NCBI GenBank assembly: GCA_914767715.1
Contig: OU612065.1
Span: 23,932,001-23,996,000 of the forward strand
DNA: 64,000 nt
Reading direction: 5' to 3'
DNA from: Membranipora membranacea
Taxonomy: Eukaryota; Bryozoa; Gymnolaemata; Cheilostomatida; Membraniporidae
The notes beneath the pieces were generated by a model. That model was not told the origin of the DNA, did no database searches, and saw only the letters and a program-made list of their open reading frames with translations. A program made the translations under genes and the position numbers. Shown here in pieces: positions 24,294 to 35,700 of the stretch (positions are counted from its first letter, which is position 1; the number at the start of each line of letters is the position of its first letter).

Positions 24294-26522
24294 ATGGCAG
24301 CTGCTGCTGAACCTGCTAGTGAGCTTAATGCCGAGCTTGAATGCCCCATCTGCCAAGAACGCTACACCGATCCCATAGACTTAACATGTGGCCATAACTT
24401 CTGTCGAAACTGCGTGATGTCTGCATTCCATGCTGCCTGTAGCAATCCCGATAAAACCACTCACAGAGAGCATGTAGATTGTCCTGTATGTCGAAAGAGG
24501 CTGTTCACCAGTGAGGAGAGAATTAGGAACATGCCAGTTAATTTGAAGCTCCGCAATATAATATTGGCTCTCCAAGACACACCAATAGCAAAGCCTACAA
24601 TTTGTGAAACTCATAACAAGCCCCATCAGCTCTACTGCCATTATTGTAAGGATGTTAAATGCCTGACTTGCTACATTAAGAAATGCAGCAGATCCGGACA
24701 TAACACAGAGGAGTTAGACGATATGGCTGTGCATATACGGTCTGTGTTGACTACCAAGAAAGGCAGAGTGAAAGAGCTGTTGTCTGCTGCAAGGACGAGG
24801 GTTGAAGCTGGTCAAGGTTGTGCAGAGTTGCTAGATGGTGATCTGCCTTTTCTCTTGGAGCAAGTGGGAAATCTCAGAGAAAACCTTTTGGAGCAACACA
24901 CTACAGTAAGTGATTGTGCAAAAATCACAGCTAAAATTAATTGACTTCGCCTTCATTTTATATCCATTTCGATATCCATAAAAACTGAGAAACTTTGTGA
25001 ACGTGAAGTACTACTTTTTCGTGTAGGAATGCAAAAGATTTATCAGCAAACTGGAAGATTTGGAGAAATCAAGCAACACCAGCATAGTGGTAGAGAGGTC
25101 CAGTATAGAAAAAATGTCGATGCCAGGACAAACTCACTTTAAACTTGAGTCCGTCAGTTCTGTATGTGATTCAGTATACTCTGACCTCAAAGCTATTGCC
25201 AAAAAGTTGAGAAAAATTCTTCAGGAGAACAATATGGCTACTGAGGGAAAGAGGAAGAAAGAGGAAGGGGCATCTGCTAACATAGGTGCAACTGGTAAGG
25301 ATGAGACTTTTATTTTACATGCATTCAACCCTATTTGTAATATTTTAATCACATCATAATCATAATCAGTGCCGCAACCAGTTGTCACCACTCTTGATAA
25401 TAAAAAGCTGTTGTAGTGTTGATGTTAAGTGGAAGCTTCAGATTTTCACAATATTATTGTCTCTTTCTCTCATGCTACAACTCATCTTTCGGAGTTTCGG
25501 TACAGGTTGATGGGGATACTACATGGTTAGCAAGATAATCCAAAAGCAAGTGTGAATGTTTTGTTGTTTGTCTGACATTGCATGTAATCTTTTTTTTTAT
25601 AGTAGAGACTATGGATAGTCTGCTGCAAACACTGGTGGAAAGTATCACAACATCACTACGGCCCTCTCTCACCTTGAGACCTAGACCTCCACAGCTAGAG
25701 GTCATAACCCGCTATGATCTACCTCACTATGTCAATGAGGTGTCTAATGTTGGGGGAATATTTGACATATGTACAAATAACGGACTTTTCTGTGTTGTTG
25801 GAACTGATGAAACATCTGATCTGGAGTTTTTAGATGGCATCAATGTGAAAGATTCATGTATAGCTGGACATGATAAAATGCTTGCACTCACTGATGACGG
25901 AGTGCATATTCACCGCCGTAATTATATAAGTAACAATCAACCCGTTTTCACTCTGCGTCCGAATAGAAATAACGGAGGTAATGACTCATTCTTTTCTGCA
26001 TGCCCAATGCGCAAAGATGGAAGATGGATCTATATACATGCCGACCCATATGGTTTGGAGTATTGGGATGTACAGGCTAGATCATGGAATAAGGACCTAT
26101 GTATTCAAAACTTCACAGATCATTTTGGTGCATCACCACCGAGCTTCCGATTTTGCACTGAGGAGCGCACATGTATCATATTCTTCACATTTCTCGATGA
26201 GGGCCTGGTTTTGGCATATGATGATGATACAGGGGATGTAATGTGGCGTGACACAACCACTTGCCGTAGACCTGCAGGTATTGCAGCTGATTGGACGAAG
26301 GTCTATGTGTGTGAATCCCATGAAAACAACCCATGCGTGGTTGTTTTTGATTATGTTGGAGATGTTATAACGAAGATTGGAGTGCATGACATAGGCTCTC
26401 CCTGGTCTATCGCAGTTTCTCCCCATACACTGGCTGTTGCTGCTAAAGGAAGAATGATGGGAACTAACACTGTGCTGTTTCTCAAGATTTGGGATGTGGA
26501 GTTGAGTGAACTCCAGTCATAG
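24294..26522 (+). CDS. TRIM-like RING/B-box/coiled-coil protein with a C-terminal propeller-like region
   Basis: Probable E3 ubiquitin ligase of the TRIM type. Three coding exons, 24294-24905, 25027-25294 and 25603-26522, join in phase (1800 nt, 599 residues). I chose the ATG with good context that begins MAAAAEPASELNAELECPIC. The RING finger spans residues 17-66 (CPIC, CGHNFCRNC, CPVC). A B-box follows at about 104-140 (CETHNKPH, YCHYC, CLTC, GH). Residues about 145-300 are helical and charged, consistent with a coiled coil. The last 270 residues form repeated beta-like blocks (GLEYWDVQ, FDYVGDVITKIG, SPWSIAVSPH), suggestive of an NHL-like propeller but without clear NHL repeats. No SPRY domain is seen. 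It diverges from RINT1. A poly-A signal AATAAA is at 27020-27025. The substrate is unknown. Confidence 0.93.
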
Positions 26523-27428
26523 TGTTGCTTGGTTTTGTCACCCAGGCACTTTTATCAGTACATTTTTCTAGTCAGATTTTATAAAACAAGTTTTTACATG
26601 CTTATATCCCTTTTGAAAGGAATTTCTACAGGCGCTCTCTCAAATAGCCGCTTTTGTGTCTGTTGTTTCAATAATAACCGATACCTATGTACATGACGTA
26701 ATGCTAGACATTGGTTGCTTGACATAATATGCTGTCCCCCATCCCAATTTAGGAAATTTATTGATAGTTTCATTTCCAGCATGCCTGGCCAGCTTAAATC
26801 TGGTTACCCAGTTGCCAGCAATTACCTACTGTATATAACATGACCATGTCTCATTATATCAATTATAGTTCTTCAAGTAGCAAGGATAAACTTAACCTTG
26901 ATGTTACATTTTGTTTGTTTTAATCCAGGAAACTGGTTGTATTTTGCCAGATGTTACAGATACTTTTTAATTGCTAACTATATATTATCTCCAGCAGAAA
27001 TATTTCTTGATAGTGTTAAAATAAAATACTTGAATGATACATAGTTTGCTTTGACTTGTGCTTTCCTCAGATCGAAGAATTTAAATTGTTTGAAGGTTTC
27101 TTTTCTGTAACCAGACTGGCTTGAATTAGGCTAACCATGTGACAGCCATTAGTCTAAGTGCTTATAGAAGGCTGCAAGTGCTTGTCTGTAGCATTGCATT
27201 TATTAATCATCACCAACAATCAAAGTTTGATATTTTAATGCCACGAACACACACTTGCAGCTGTCTAAGCATTAAGGCTAGACAGCCATAAACTTCCCAA
27301 GAAAACCTGGTAAAAATAATCTTCCTCAGAGAACTCACTTCTGTCAAAGATTGAAAGAAGATTGAGGGTGAATTCGTGTTTGTAGGTGACTGCACACTGA
27401 AAAAATTGAAATTTTCTGATTATCTTTG

Positions 27429-27476
27429 TATATATATATATATGTTGTATATGTAAATATATATATATATATATAT
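27429..27476. repeat. TA microsatellite pair
   Basis: Two runs of alternating T and A are separated by GTTGTATATGTAAA. This is simple sequence in the intergenic stretch between the TRIM and PTPA genes. Confidence 0.9.
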
Positions 27477-28920
27477 TGGGAGAATGGAGAAATTTCTCTT
27501 AGGTTATTAACGATAATTACAATAATAGCAGGAACCATAATATGAATTCATGGATTAGTGGTAAAATACACAGTAGGGATATTTGGAGAATTTACATATG
27601 CATATAACTTTTTGTCAGTAATTTGATCTAGCTAAAATTCTGGTAGCTTCAGTGTTATGCATTGACTGACGTCCCGGTAACGACCTTTAAAAACTTGACA
27701 TATGATTACAAGGGGTTGGCTGTAGCATTACTTAACTTTTGGACTAATCAAAGATGAGGAGTTGTTTTTAGCAATCTAACATAAATTGCCATATGCTTGT
27801 TCAGGGTCAGATATGTTCCCTTAATCCATGAATATATATCCGTGGCAGGAACAGTAATAATGAACACATCTAAAAAACGAGCATCAACAGAATTATAATA
27901 AGTCAAAGAAGAGAAAGTACTCTGTGTGTTAGTTGCATCTGATATCATTATTATAGCATTATTTATCTTACAGCAGGCAAAGGATCTCAGAAAGCATATT
28001 TAATCAAGGCTTAACATATCCATCTCATCTGTATGGATTGTTTTTTTCTGCCAATCACGTCACTTGGACATGCCCATACACCTACTACAAATTCAGTCTG
28101 GTTTTGTCAGTAATTGTAGGTTACCCAAATTTTCTCATTGGGGTACCCCAATAGTTGGTATTTCCCCCGTTTTACAGGAAGCAATGAATTTGAATATGCA
28201 GTTGCTACCAAAATTGTGTTCCCATCTTATAGCATTGCCATGACGATTGAGCAATAAAGTTTCGGAGTGCGCCAATCACCACTGGGTCATATCAATGAAG
28301 TTCATTGGTCATATATTCCTCCCTTCTCCTGTTTTGCGATTCAACTAAAACTACCCTCATGTGTAAGCTTTGGAATGAAGCATTGTATTTCAATGTACAC
28401 ATTGCATTTTACGTCAGGATTGTTAAAAGTTTCCTAAGCAAGGATTCCCAATCTCCAAGTTCAAAGCGTAAAGCATAGTATATTAGGTCTATGGCATAAA
28501 GCAACACAAGACCAATTCAATAAGGGAATTATGCTCTTAATTGGCATGAGCTAACAACTCTCAATTTAAAGTCACATACATAGCGTCTCGTACAACTTTG
28601 ATATAACTTAATCAGTGCGAAATATATATGTGAACATAAGTAGTCTGGTTTTTTACAGTCCATACAATCTTGATTGACCCGAGCCTAGTAACAGCATGTG
28701 GTTGACCACTTGTAATTTGAATACTAACACTTTTTAATTGATATATCAATATTATATATGTTCAATTTTATCTTCTACGCACTGATCACAATTCTGTGCC
28801 TCTAAGGTATAACATTATGACCGAGTTGTACGAAGGCCAGTTAGAGGACTCGACAAATCAATTAAATAAAGAGTCACTTTGTCTGATAACACTTCACTCT
28901 TCATAAATTACATAATATGT

Positions 28921-28926
28921 TTTATT
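28921..28926 (-). terminator. Likely PTPA poly-A signal
   Basis: AATAAA on the minus strand (TTTATT as given) lies about 105 bases beyond the PTPA stop codon, a normal distance for cleavage and polyadenylation. Confidence 0.55.
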
Positions 28927-29028
28927 ATTATCACATTACAGGCAAATTTTTCTATAACTAGAGAATTTTATATAGTTTGAAAGCGCTCATCTTTCACTAT
29001 CAAACTTGCATGACACAAGAGAAGTCTT

Positions 29029-29988
29029 TCATTGTTCCTGAGGAGCTTGGTCTGGTTTTAGAGTAAGAAGACTGCCAAAGAGAAAATGTTGCATCACTGG
29101 GAACTTAGCAAGCAACTCTGCTTTGTACATTTTGATCAGTCCACTATTTACCTTGCTCCACAAAGGTACCCCACTTATATTCCAAAGTTGGTTTGAATGC
29201 TCAGCAAATGGCCCGGTCTTCACAGTGCAAATATGCTTTATTGCTGCTAGGTACATGTAATCCTTGTCAAATGCCTGATAATAATCTTCTTGTACTGCTC
29301 TAGCAGGAGTTATCCTCCTGTGGCCGGTTAGTTGCGAGCTTCCCCATATGAACTGTATGAAGTGGAAGTCGTCCAAAGACCACACGCCGTGACTTCCCGC
29401 AGGTTCCATCATATAGGTGGTCTGAAGCTTTCTGCAGACGCCCATGTATCTCATGAAGAGAAGGAAAACAGTAGCAACAGCATCAGTTTCTTTCAGAACT
29501 CCAATCTTGTAGAGACAGCACAAGAAAGCTATAAAGGCCAACTCGTGACCAGTACCATAATCGATCCTTGTACTATTACCAAAACATTCATTCAGGTAGA
29601 TGCTAATCTCAGGTATACTGTTACGATATGTGTCATCAAGGATTGCCTCAAGCAAACCTGCAGACTCTGCGACCAGCTTTTCGTAAAACTGCCTATATGC
29701 CTTGTTCCCAAACCTCTGAGGTTGATCTATAGGAGGAATATCAGTTATCCAAGTTTCTAGTGTATCAAACAAAGACGAAATCTTTTTGACGGTATCAGAT
29801 ACTAAGTATTCGTCACGAAGCTTTTTATCCTTTACTGCATCATTCATGGCAGCGATGAAACCTAAGATATCAGTGTAAGCCTGACTTTTCTCCAGCAAAG
29901 GCATTTGGTCTGGCTTTTTGAGCTCTTTTTCTGGTTTGATAAACACATGTGAAGCTGGATCTACATTGTGTCTGTCACTGTCAGCCAT
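29029..29988 (-). CDS. PTPA: Serine/threonine-protein phosphatase 2A activator (PTPA)
   Basis: PTPA (PPP2R4) is a cytosolic and nuclear protein that helps the PP2A catalytic subunit gain its active metal-loaded form. The open frame is complete and uninterrupted, 319 residues, close to the usual family length. Conserved blocks run along the whole protein: FGNKAYRQF, FGNSTRIDYGTGHELAF, WSLDDFHFIQFIWGSSQL, VKTGPFAEHSNQLWNISG and KVNSGLIKMYKAELLAKFP, then FGSLL near the end. These include the peptide-binding and nucleotide-contact regions of the fold. The N-terminal extension before residue 30 is polar and variable. Its neighbours are split by many introns, yet this gene has none, so an old retrocopy or complete intron loss is possible. 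No poly-A scar is visible. It is head-to-head with DEPDC5 across 2.7 kb. Confidence 0.97.
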   Translation of the reverse strand: MADSDRHNVDPASHVFIKPEKELKKPDQMPLLEKSQAYTDILGFIAAMNDAVKDKKLRDEYLVSDTVKKISSLFDTLETWITDIPPIDQPQRFGNKAYRQFYEKLVAESAGLLEAILDDTYRNSIPEISIYLNECFGNSTRIDYGTGHELAFIAFLCCLYKIGVLKETDAVATVFLLFMRYMGVCRKLQTTYMMEPAGSHGVWSLDDFHFIQFIWGSSQLTGHRRITPARAVQEDYYQAFDKDYMYLAAIKHICTVKTGPFAEHSNQLWNISGVPLWSKVNSGLIKMYKAELLAKFPVMQHFLFGSLLTLKPDQAPQEQ

Positions 29989-30749
29989 GATAGTTGAGTA
30001 GCTGTTCTTTCAGTACTATGCAACAATCTAAAAAAATTAAAATCATCGAATCACCATTTGATCTATTTTAGGGATGTTGATATATGATACAATTTTATCC
30101 TCATTGGAGAGAGAAGCACTTTGTTAGCCCAAGAAGAAACGCACACAAGCCTGGCAATGTGTGTCAAATCTTAATTTTGAAGCTTTGGTTGTCTTTCAAA
30201 GCTCAAATTTCAGAAAATTTTGCCTCAATGATATTCCTCCTTCACTGTCAATGGCACTCAATATATTTGTTTGACCCTCTTAATTAGCCGTTAGTACCAG
30301 TGCCACTTAAATTGAACACTTTATGCCTCAATCCCGCATACAACGTGCTAGATCGAGGCAAATTAAACCACGCTGCTAATAATCCTCAGGGACTCATAGT
30401 CCAAATGACACAAAGATAACCAGACTTATGAAAAATTGTTTGCTTGAAGTTTGTGCAAGTACAGCCCCCAGGTGTCAACCAGATCACTGGACAAGCATAA
30501 AATACAGGAGACCTATCATTGAAGGTACACAATGGCTTGCAAGCATATTATCATCATCATTGATGTGGAGAGAACTTTCCCCTCTTGAGTACAGGTGCAT
30601 GAACCATAGTACCCTACATCCTATACACGTGCCCATCTGTCTGCAACCAACTACTTTTTATATTGACGAGGCAAAAAAGGTGATCTTTTCACTGCATGTG
30701 CGCAAACACGCAGTGAACAAACAGGATTTTTAGTAATTCCGCAAGTACC

Positions 30750-30900
30750 TGACTAGGAGGGATGGTGTGCCAGTACCACATCATCATGAATGAGTGCCGG
30801 CGCTGGAATTTGAACCTGGACCTCAAAGATCGCAAGTCCGTACCTGTATCCATAAGACCCTTCCTGAGTCCCAATTTGACAAAGTTCAGTATCAACAACC
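30750..30900 (-). repeat. tRNA-derived SINE-like fragment
   Basis: On the minus strand a B-box-like CCAGGTTCAAATTCCAG (complement of 30802-30818) matches the tRNA consensus GGTTCRANNCC apart from one extra T. The preceding bases do not fold into a tRNA. It is most likely a SINE or tRNA pseudogene. The limits are approximate. Confidence 0.4.
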
Positions 30901-30960
30901 CTGTACCCTGCCCTGCACGTAACACTCTTTGTTGATATAGATTATAGAGATAAAAACAGT

Positions 30961-31102
30961 GGGCAGTCAAAAATAACATTGCCATATGTATATCCTCAAA
31001 TCATTTAGATCTGTCTGTGACAACAGTGGAGTGAGTAGTAGTTGTAGTGAGAAGGCTAGCCTAATCATATCTTATCTACTCCAAGGCAATTTTTGACTGC
31101 CC
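30961..31102. mobile_element. Small element with 14 bp terminal inverted repeats
   Basis: GGGCAGTCAAAAAT at 30961-30974 is mirrored by ATTTTTGACTGCCC at 31089-31102. The interior has no open frame. It fits a non-autonomous DNA element (MITE). A target-site duplication was not clear. Confidence 0.5.
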
Positions 31103-31142
31103 CCCCTTGACAAAAATTCAAGGGGGGAAGTCAAAAATTGCC
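31085..31142. repeat. Tight 58 bp hairpin
   Basis: GGCAATTTTTGACT, then a C-run and TTGA, is mirrored by TCAA, a G-run and AGTCAAAAATTGCC around a 7-base loop. The pairing is almost perfect. The left half is also the right terminal repeat of the element at 30961-31102, so one copy appears to have gained an opposed end. Confidence 0.8.
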
Positions 31143-31921
31143 ATAGAACCAGGTTTTGGAGTAGACTTGTTATTGTGGAGTACTCAAGTCATTGACTTGA
31201 GGCTTGAGTCCATCTCTCTGCAGCAATTTTCAATGGGATCTAAATATTCTACAACATACATGGTATATATATCCAAATGTTCCCAGTGATTGTTGGACGT
31301 ATTGGATTAAGTTGAAGGTAAGGTAAGGTAACAAGTCTCATTATGCCTGGTAATTCTGTGTTGTTGATACTGAACTTAAAAAACACATACATACAGTTTA
31401 AGCAAGGAGTCCTTGGTTATAGCAATAATAAGTGAGAACAAAAAAAGTTTTTCCTCTTCTCTCAATATAACCTTGACCTTGAAAAGATAGTGAAGTACTA
31501 CTACCTGGTAACATGAAACTAATCCAATCAAATACCAGAAATCAACTAATGCACCAATCACAGTACAGTTTGTCAATATAAAAATAACACAGGACAGACT
31601 GGTGAGTGTGAAAACAAGAAGATAAACTCCTAGTATGCTCAAAAGAGCTGCCACTTCATTTTTCTATAATCAATCTAACAAGCAGCAATTGCAATTGCAA
31701 GTCATTGCATGCATCAATGAATCCTAGAAGTTTATAGACAGGTATTATTTGAATGCAGTAGTATGAAGTAAGATCCATGCAGAGGAGAGAGGGTACATTC
31801 ATGATTCACAGTGTTTCTGTAGTATACACCATCATCATCATCATACAATGAATATATCTCTTCCCCAATATGCACCACCATGGCCATGGTTAATTGATAC
31901 ATACCATACACACACCCTGAG

Positions 31922-32013
31922 CCCCCGGGACTTACATGCCCTTTCTTTGCTAACATCCAGTGTCAACCATACAGGACATTGGCAAAGTAAAGGCATGTAA
32001 GTCCCAAGGGGCC
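31922..32013. repeat. Dispersed hairpin repeat, complete copy
   Basis: CCGGGACTTACATGCCCTTT (from 31925) and its continuation TCTTTGCTAACATCC are mirrored by GGACATTGGCAAAG followed by TAAAGGCATGTAAGTCCC. The arms are about 40 bp and the loop about 15 bp. One arm recurs at 23911-23955, so it belongs to a family. Confidence 0.75.
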
Positions 32014-32709
32014 AGGGCCCATGACACACAGGGCAGGCAATCAGGCATGCCTGAGTTGATGTCCTGAATCAACTAGTCTGCCCTGTTGACACTTCACCTG
32101 AACATAAATCACAAGCTTGCATACTCCAATGGCATATGTGAGCATCTGGGGATTGTCCCTCCTCCAGTCTGGGATGACTGCGCTGGGTTGGGGACTGCCC
32201 TTCTAGCATTGGCTGATGCAACGATATTGGATAAATGATGCATGCCACAAGGTTATTGGGACAAACATCAGGTGACAAATCCAGTACTTTCCATGCGAGA
32301 CCTAGAAGCTGTTTGTGCAATTAGAGTTTGTCACAGCTAGACAAGCAATGAGGAGAGGTTATCGGGTAAACATTGTACGTGCATTATATTTAATTATTCC
32401 CTGATGTTAACCGAAACGACCACCTGATGAGAACCTCACTCATCCTAACATAGCTCAGAAATCGGTATTTCTTCCATAAGACCTCTATAAGTAATCTCAT
32501 TAATCCTCTTTTTGTCCATGTTAATTAGGTTACGCCGACCAATTCCTTTGCCGAGGGTGTGCAGTGATTTCTCTCAGTTCAACAGGAGAGGTATTGTCAA
32601 CTTATCACTACATTTACTCTGATCGTTGAGACATGAGATGTAGATCTCGGTGACTATGTAATATCAACAGAGGTTGTTATATATTTGAGTCAGACCTTGC
32701 TTGGAGAAT

Positions 32710-35700
32710 ATGGCGACATCAGGAGAACCGACAGCAGCAGCAAAGCTATTCTCATTGAGAAATCACCAGGCTTCAAACATTGGTATGTAAATAGGAAAAT
32801 TCCTATGTCCTGCTTGAGTGAGGATTTCGATTTGAGGCTGTTGCAACGCTCAATTTTCAGTTTTAGACACCTGATCTATTTATAATTTCTCTGCTTAATA
32901 TATACATACTTTTATTGGCATAAATCTCATTTGTATAAAATATTTTTCAGAATAAGCAAAAAAAAAATTCAAAACAGCAAATCATTAATTATATTCAAAC
33001 AAAAGCGGAGTAATACAATTTCACTGGTATGTCATTGAAATAGAAGCAATGATAGATCATCATATTATATATCAAACACAGAAATCAGCTGCCAATTAAT
33101 GTGCTTGTAATAGACAGGCTGCATGATCTCATTACAGAACACGATGTGATAACAGGACAGCAGGTAGGAGGTGATATCAAGGAGGGTGATGTTGTAGAGA
33201 TATATAAAGAGGAGAACGATGGTAACAGGTTGGTCCATAACAAAATCAGATGGACAATACTCTCCTCTATATGTATAGTGAGGGCTCACAGTATAACAGA
33301 ATTTCCCTGACCTGATAGCTTTAGGATTAATAAGCGGACAATGATTTGCTCTCTGCATCGTGCATAAACAGGATCATTTGTAGTCTACTTCTAGTCAACA
33401 GACACAAACAGCCATAACTCAATTGGCATATATCTTTTACAGCAATGTCATCCCAAACGCCTACAATTTGAATGATGATGACTTCATATATGCATCTTTC
33501 ACTTTATTTTAGTCATATCCTGCTCAAGATCAAAATCAGTGATGAACATATGAAGGCAAAGGGTAGGTTTTGTAGTCCCACTAATCAATCTTACCTTGTA
33601 TGACTAGTACTAAGCCTGCATGTGATAATATCTACTGAGCGTCCATCTGCATGGGACCAAAATTGACTGAAACCGACCGAAACCTGCTAGTATCTCTGTG
33701 GAAATACATGAGGATATTGCTGTTTACTAAGTTACTGATTTTCATATTTTTCTTACAGATACAGTCAGTATTGCAGACACAATATGCGCCAACAAACATT
33801 TCAACTTCAACCCTTTTCAGAAGGTGTACATGAAGAAAGTTGTGCCTCAGGTAACTATCACTCTTCTTTTAGACTTTCTCAAACTCAGGTTGGGTGATAT
33901 AATAATGCCAAGTTGAATTTAATTCATCGGCAAAGTCTATGGAAATTTTGCAGGCACCTAATTTTTTATCTGGTTATCACCTTCACGTTACTCAAACCCA
34001 AATTGAATCCTTTTTATGAAGAAAAGGTGAAACACCGGCCAGTGTAGTTCGCTGTGACAATGTACGCCATCATAGTGTATCTTAGGCATTAAAACATTTT
34101 ACCATGTCCTTTTCTCATTTTAGCCTGTTGATCTGGTTGTGCTCACATGTAAAGATACATATCTAAGCAGAAGCGACATGTGGAGAATGAAGCAACATTT
34201 GGTATGTTTCTGATATACCAACAACTATTATAAAATGTGATCTGACGCCTTTTATACGTAGGATATCAATGCTATGTATAATATGCATTATTCCAATTTC
34301 TCTCTTCAGAGTTATGGAATTGATCAAGTTTGTATATTTTTCTGAACCCAAAGAGTGTAGGTGCACACCAATTCAAAATTATAGCCATCACTTTTGAGAT
34401 ACACAATGGACACCCATACATTATATGACCTAGCATTCAAGTAATTCACACATATATGACATTATTTAGGTTTTTTGATGGTATCCTCATTTGACATTTG
34501 GTAATGGTTGAAAAAATATGCGTACAGTTGAATTTGATTTTTAAAAAAACTCACACTTCAATTGTTGCTTGCAGGAGAACACCTGTGTCTATGTAGATAA
34601 GAGGCTTACTTATATCGGAATGAAGATGCAGATCTCAGTTACAGAGATCTGGTCTAAAGGAGAGACTCTCACTTGTGGTTATATATCTGAGAATACAAGG
34701 GTTAGTTGTCAAATGCGTGAAAAACTCCGGTAGTGTATATATGAAGTAACAGCTATGCTGTACCTGCCAGAAAGTGGAAATGGAAACTGAAAATCACTTG
34801 AAAACATTGAAATTCACTAAAATTAACATCTACAAATTCAACTATTGTCTAATAAATTAACATTCATAAGGGGTATGCCTGGAAATGAAATTGAAGTTTT
34901 AATAATCTCATACAAGTTTGGATTTCTTTGTGTACAGTTTGTACAATTTGTTTATGTGTAGGCGTATATTAGACTTACATTGTATGAATTTATTATCTCT
35001 GTGTATTATATTTTTAGATATGCTTCAGGTCCTCCTCAGCTGTGTTACACATATTCATACAGATGAGCGCTGAGATGTGGGAGTATGACAGCTATGGTGA
35101 TCTGTACTTTGAGAAAGCTGTTAGCGGTTTTCTCACTGATCTCTTTGATAAATGGAAGGTAAGGCCCCGTTTGTTTTAATCCATGCAACCCAAGACATAC
35201 AGAATATTCTTGGGCATCAATGTGTTTGCCATTGAATTTGCTTACCTAATTTTTTGGGTTTCCTGTAATTATTCAAATATCTACCGATAAGGCACCTTTA
35301 GAATTTACATTGAAAAAACTATATCATGACAATTCTAAATTTTGATACCATTGTTGTTTATTCAGAGCGCCGATTGCTGTCATGATGTGACTATTGTGAT
35401 GTTTTCTCGTACCTTTTATGACGCTACCAAGTTAGGTGAGTTAGATCAATAATGTCTTTTTTTTAACATGTACACGTATATTCTCACTAGACGTAATTGA
35501 TGGTTTGTGAGTAGTTATTGGAGTTAAAGAATCAGTTGATTTTTGAAGTGAGGATAAAAATCATTTTACAACTTTTAGATGAGTTTCCTGAGTACATGAG
35601 AAACGGCGTTCAGCAGGATGGTGAAGGCAGATTTTATGAAGATTTTTACAGGTAGTTGTTTAATGTAAAATACTACCTTTATTTAATGAATTTAAGGGAT

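Larger units (their letters stand above)
26523..29028. other. Convergent 3' interval between the TRIM gene and PTPA
   Basis: The stretch holds the TRIM 3' UTR with AATAAA at 27020-27025 and the PTPA 3' end. The PTPA minus-strand AATAAA is at 28921-28926, about 105 bases past its stop. TA microsatellites lie at about 27429-27476. No further gene is supported, and the short open frames look random. Confidence 0.6.
29989..32709. other. Head-to-head interval between PTPA and DEPDC5, rich in hairpin elements
   Basis: Promoters of both flanking genes should lie here. Recognised content is a SINE-like piece near 30750-30900, a TIR-flanked element and hairpin at 30961-31142, and a hairpin element at 31922-32013. 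An open frame at 31376-31654 (minus, 92 residues) would encode two hydrophobic helices but has no other support. No TATA box or other core promoter motif could be assigned with confidence. Confidence 0.5.

Noticed and set aside
31376-31654. Minus-strand frame with two hydrophobic helices
   Set aside because: AT-rich DNA often gives Leu/Phe/Ile-rich frames by chance. No homology, poly-A signal or partner exon was seen.
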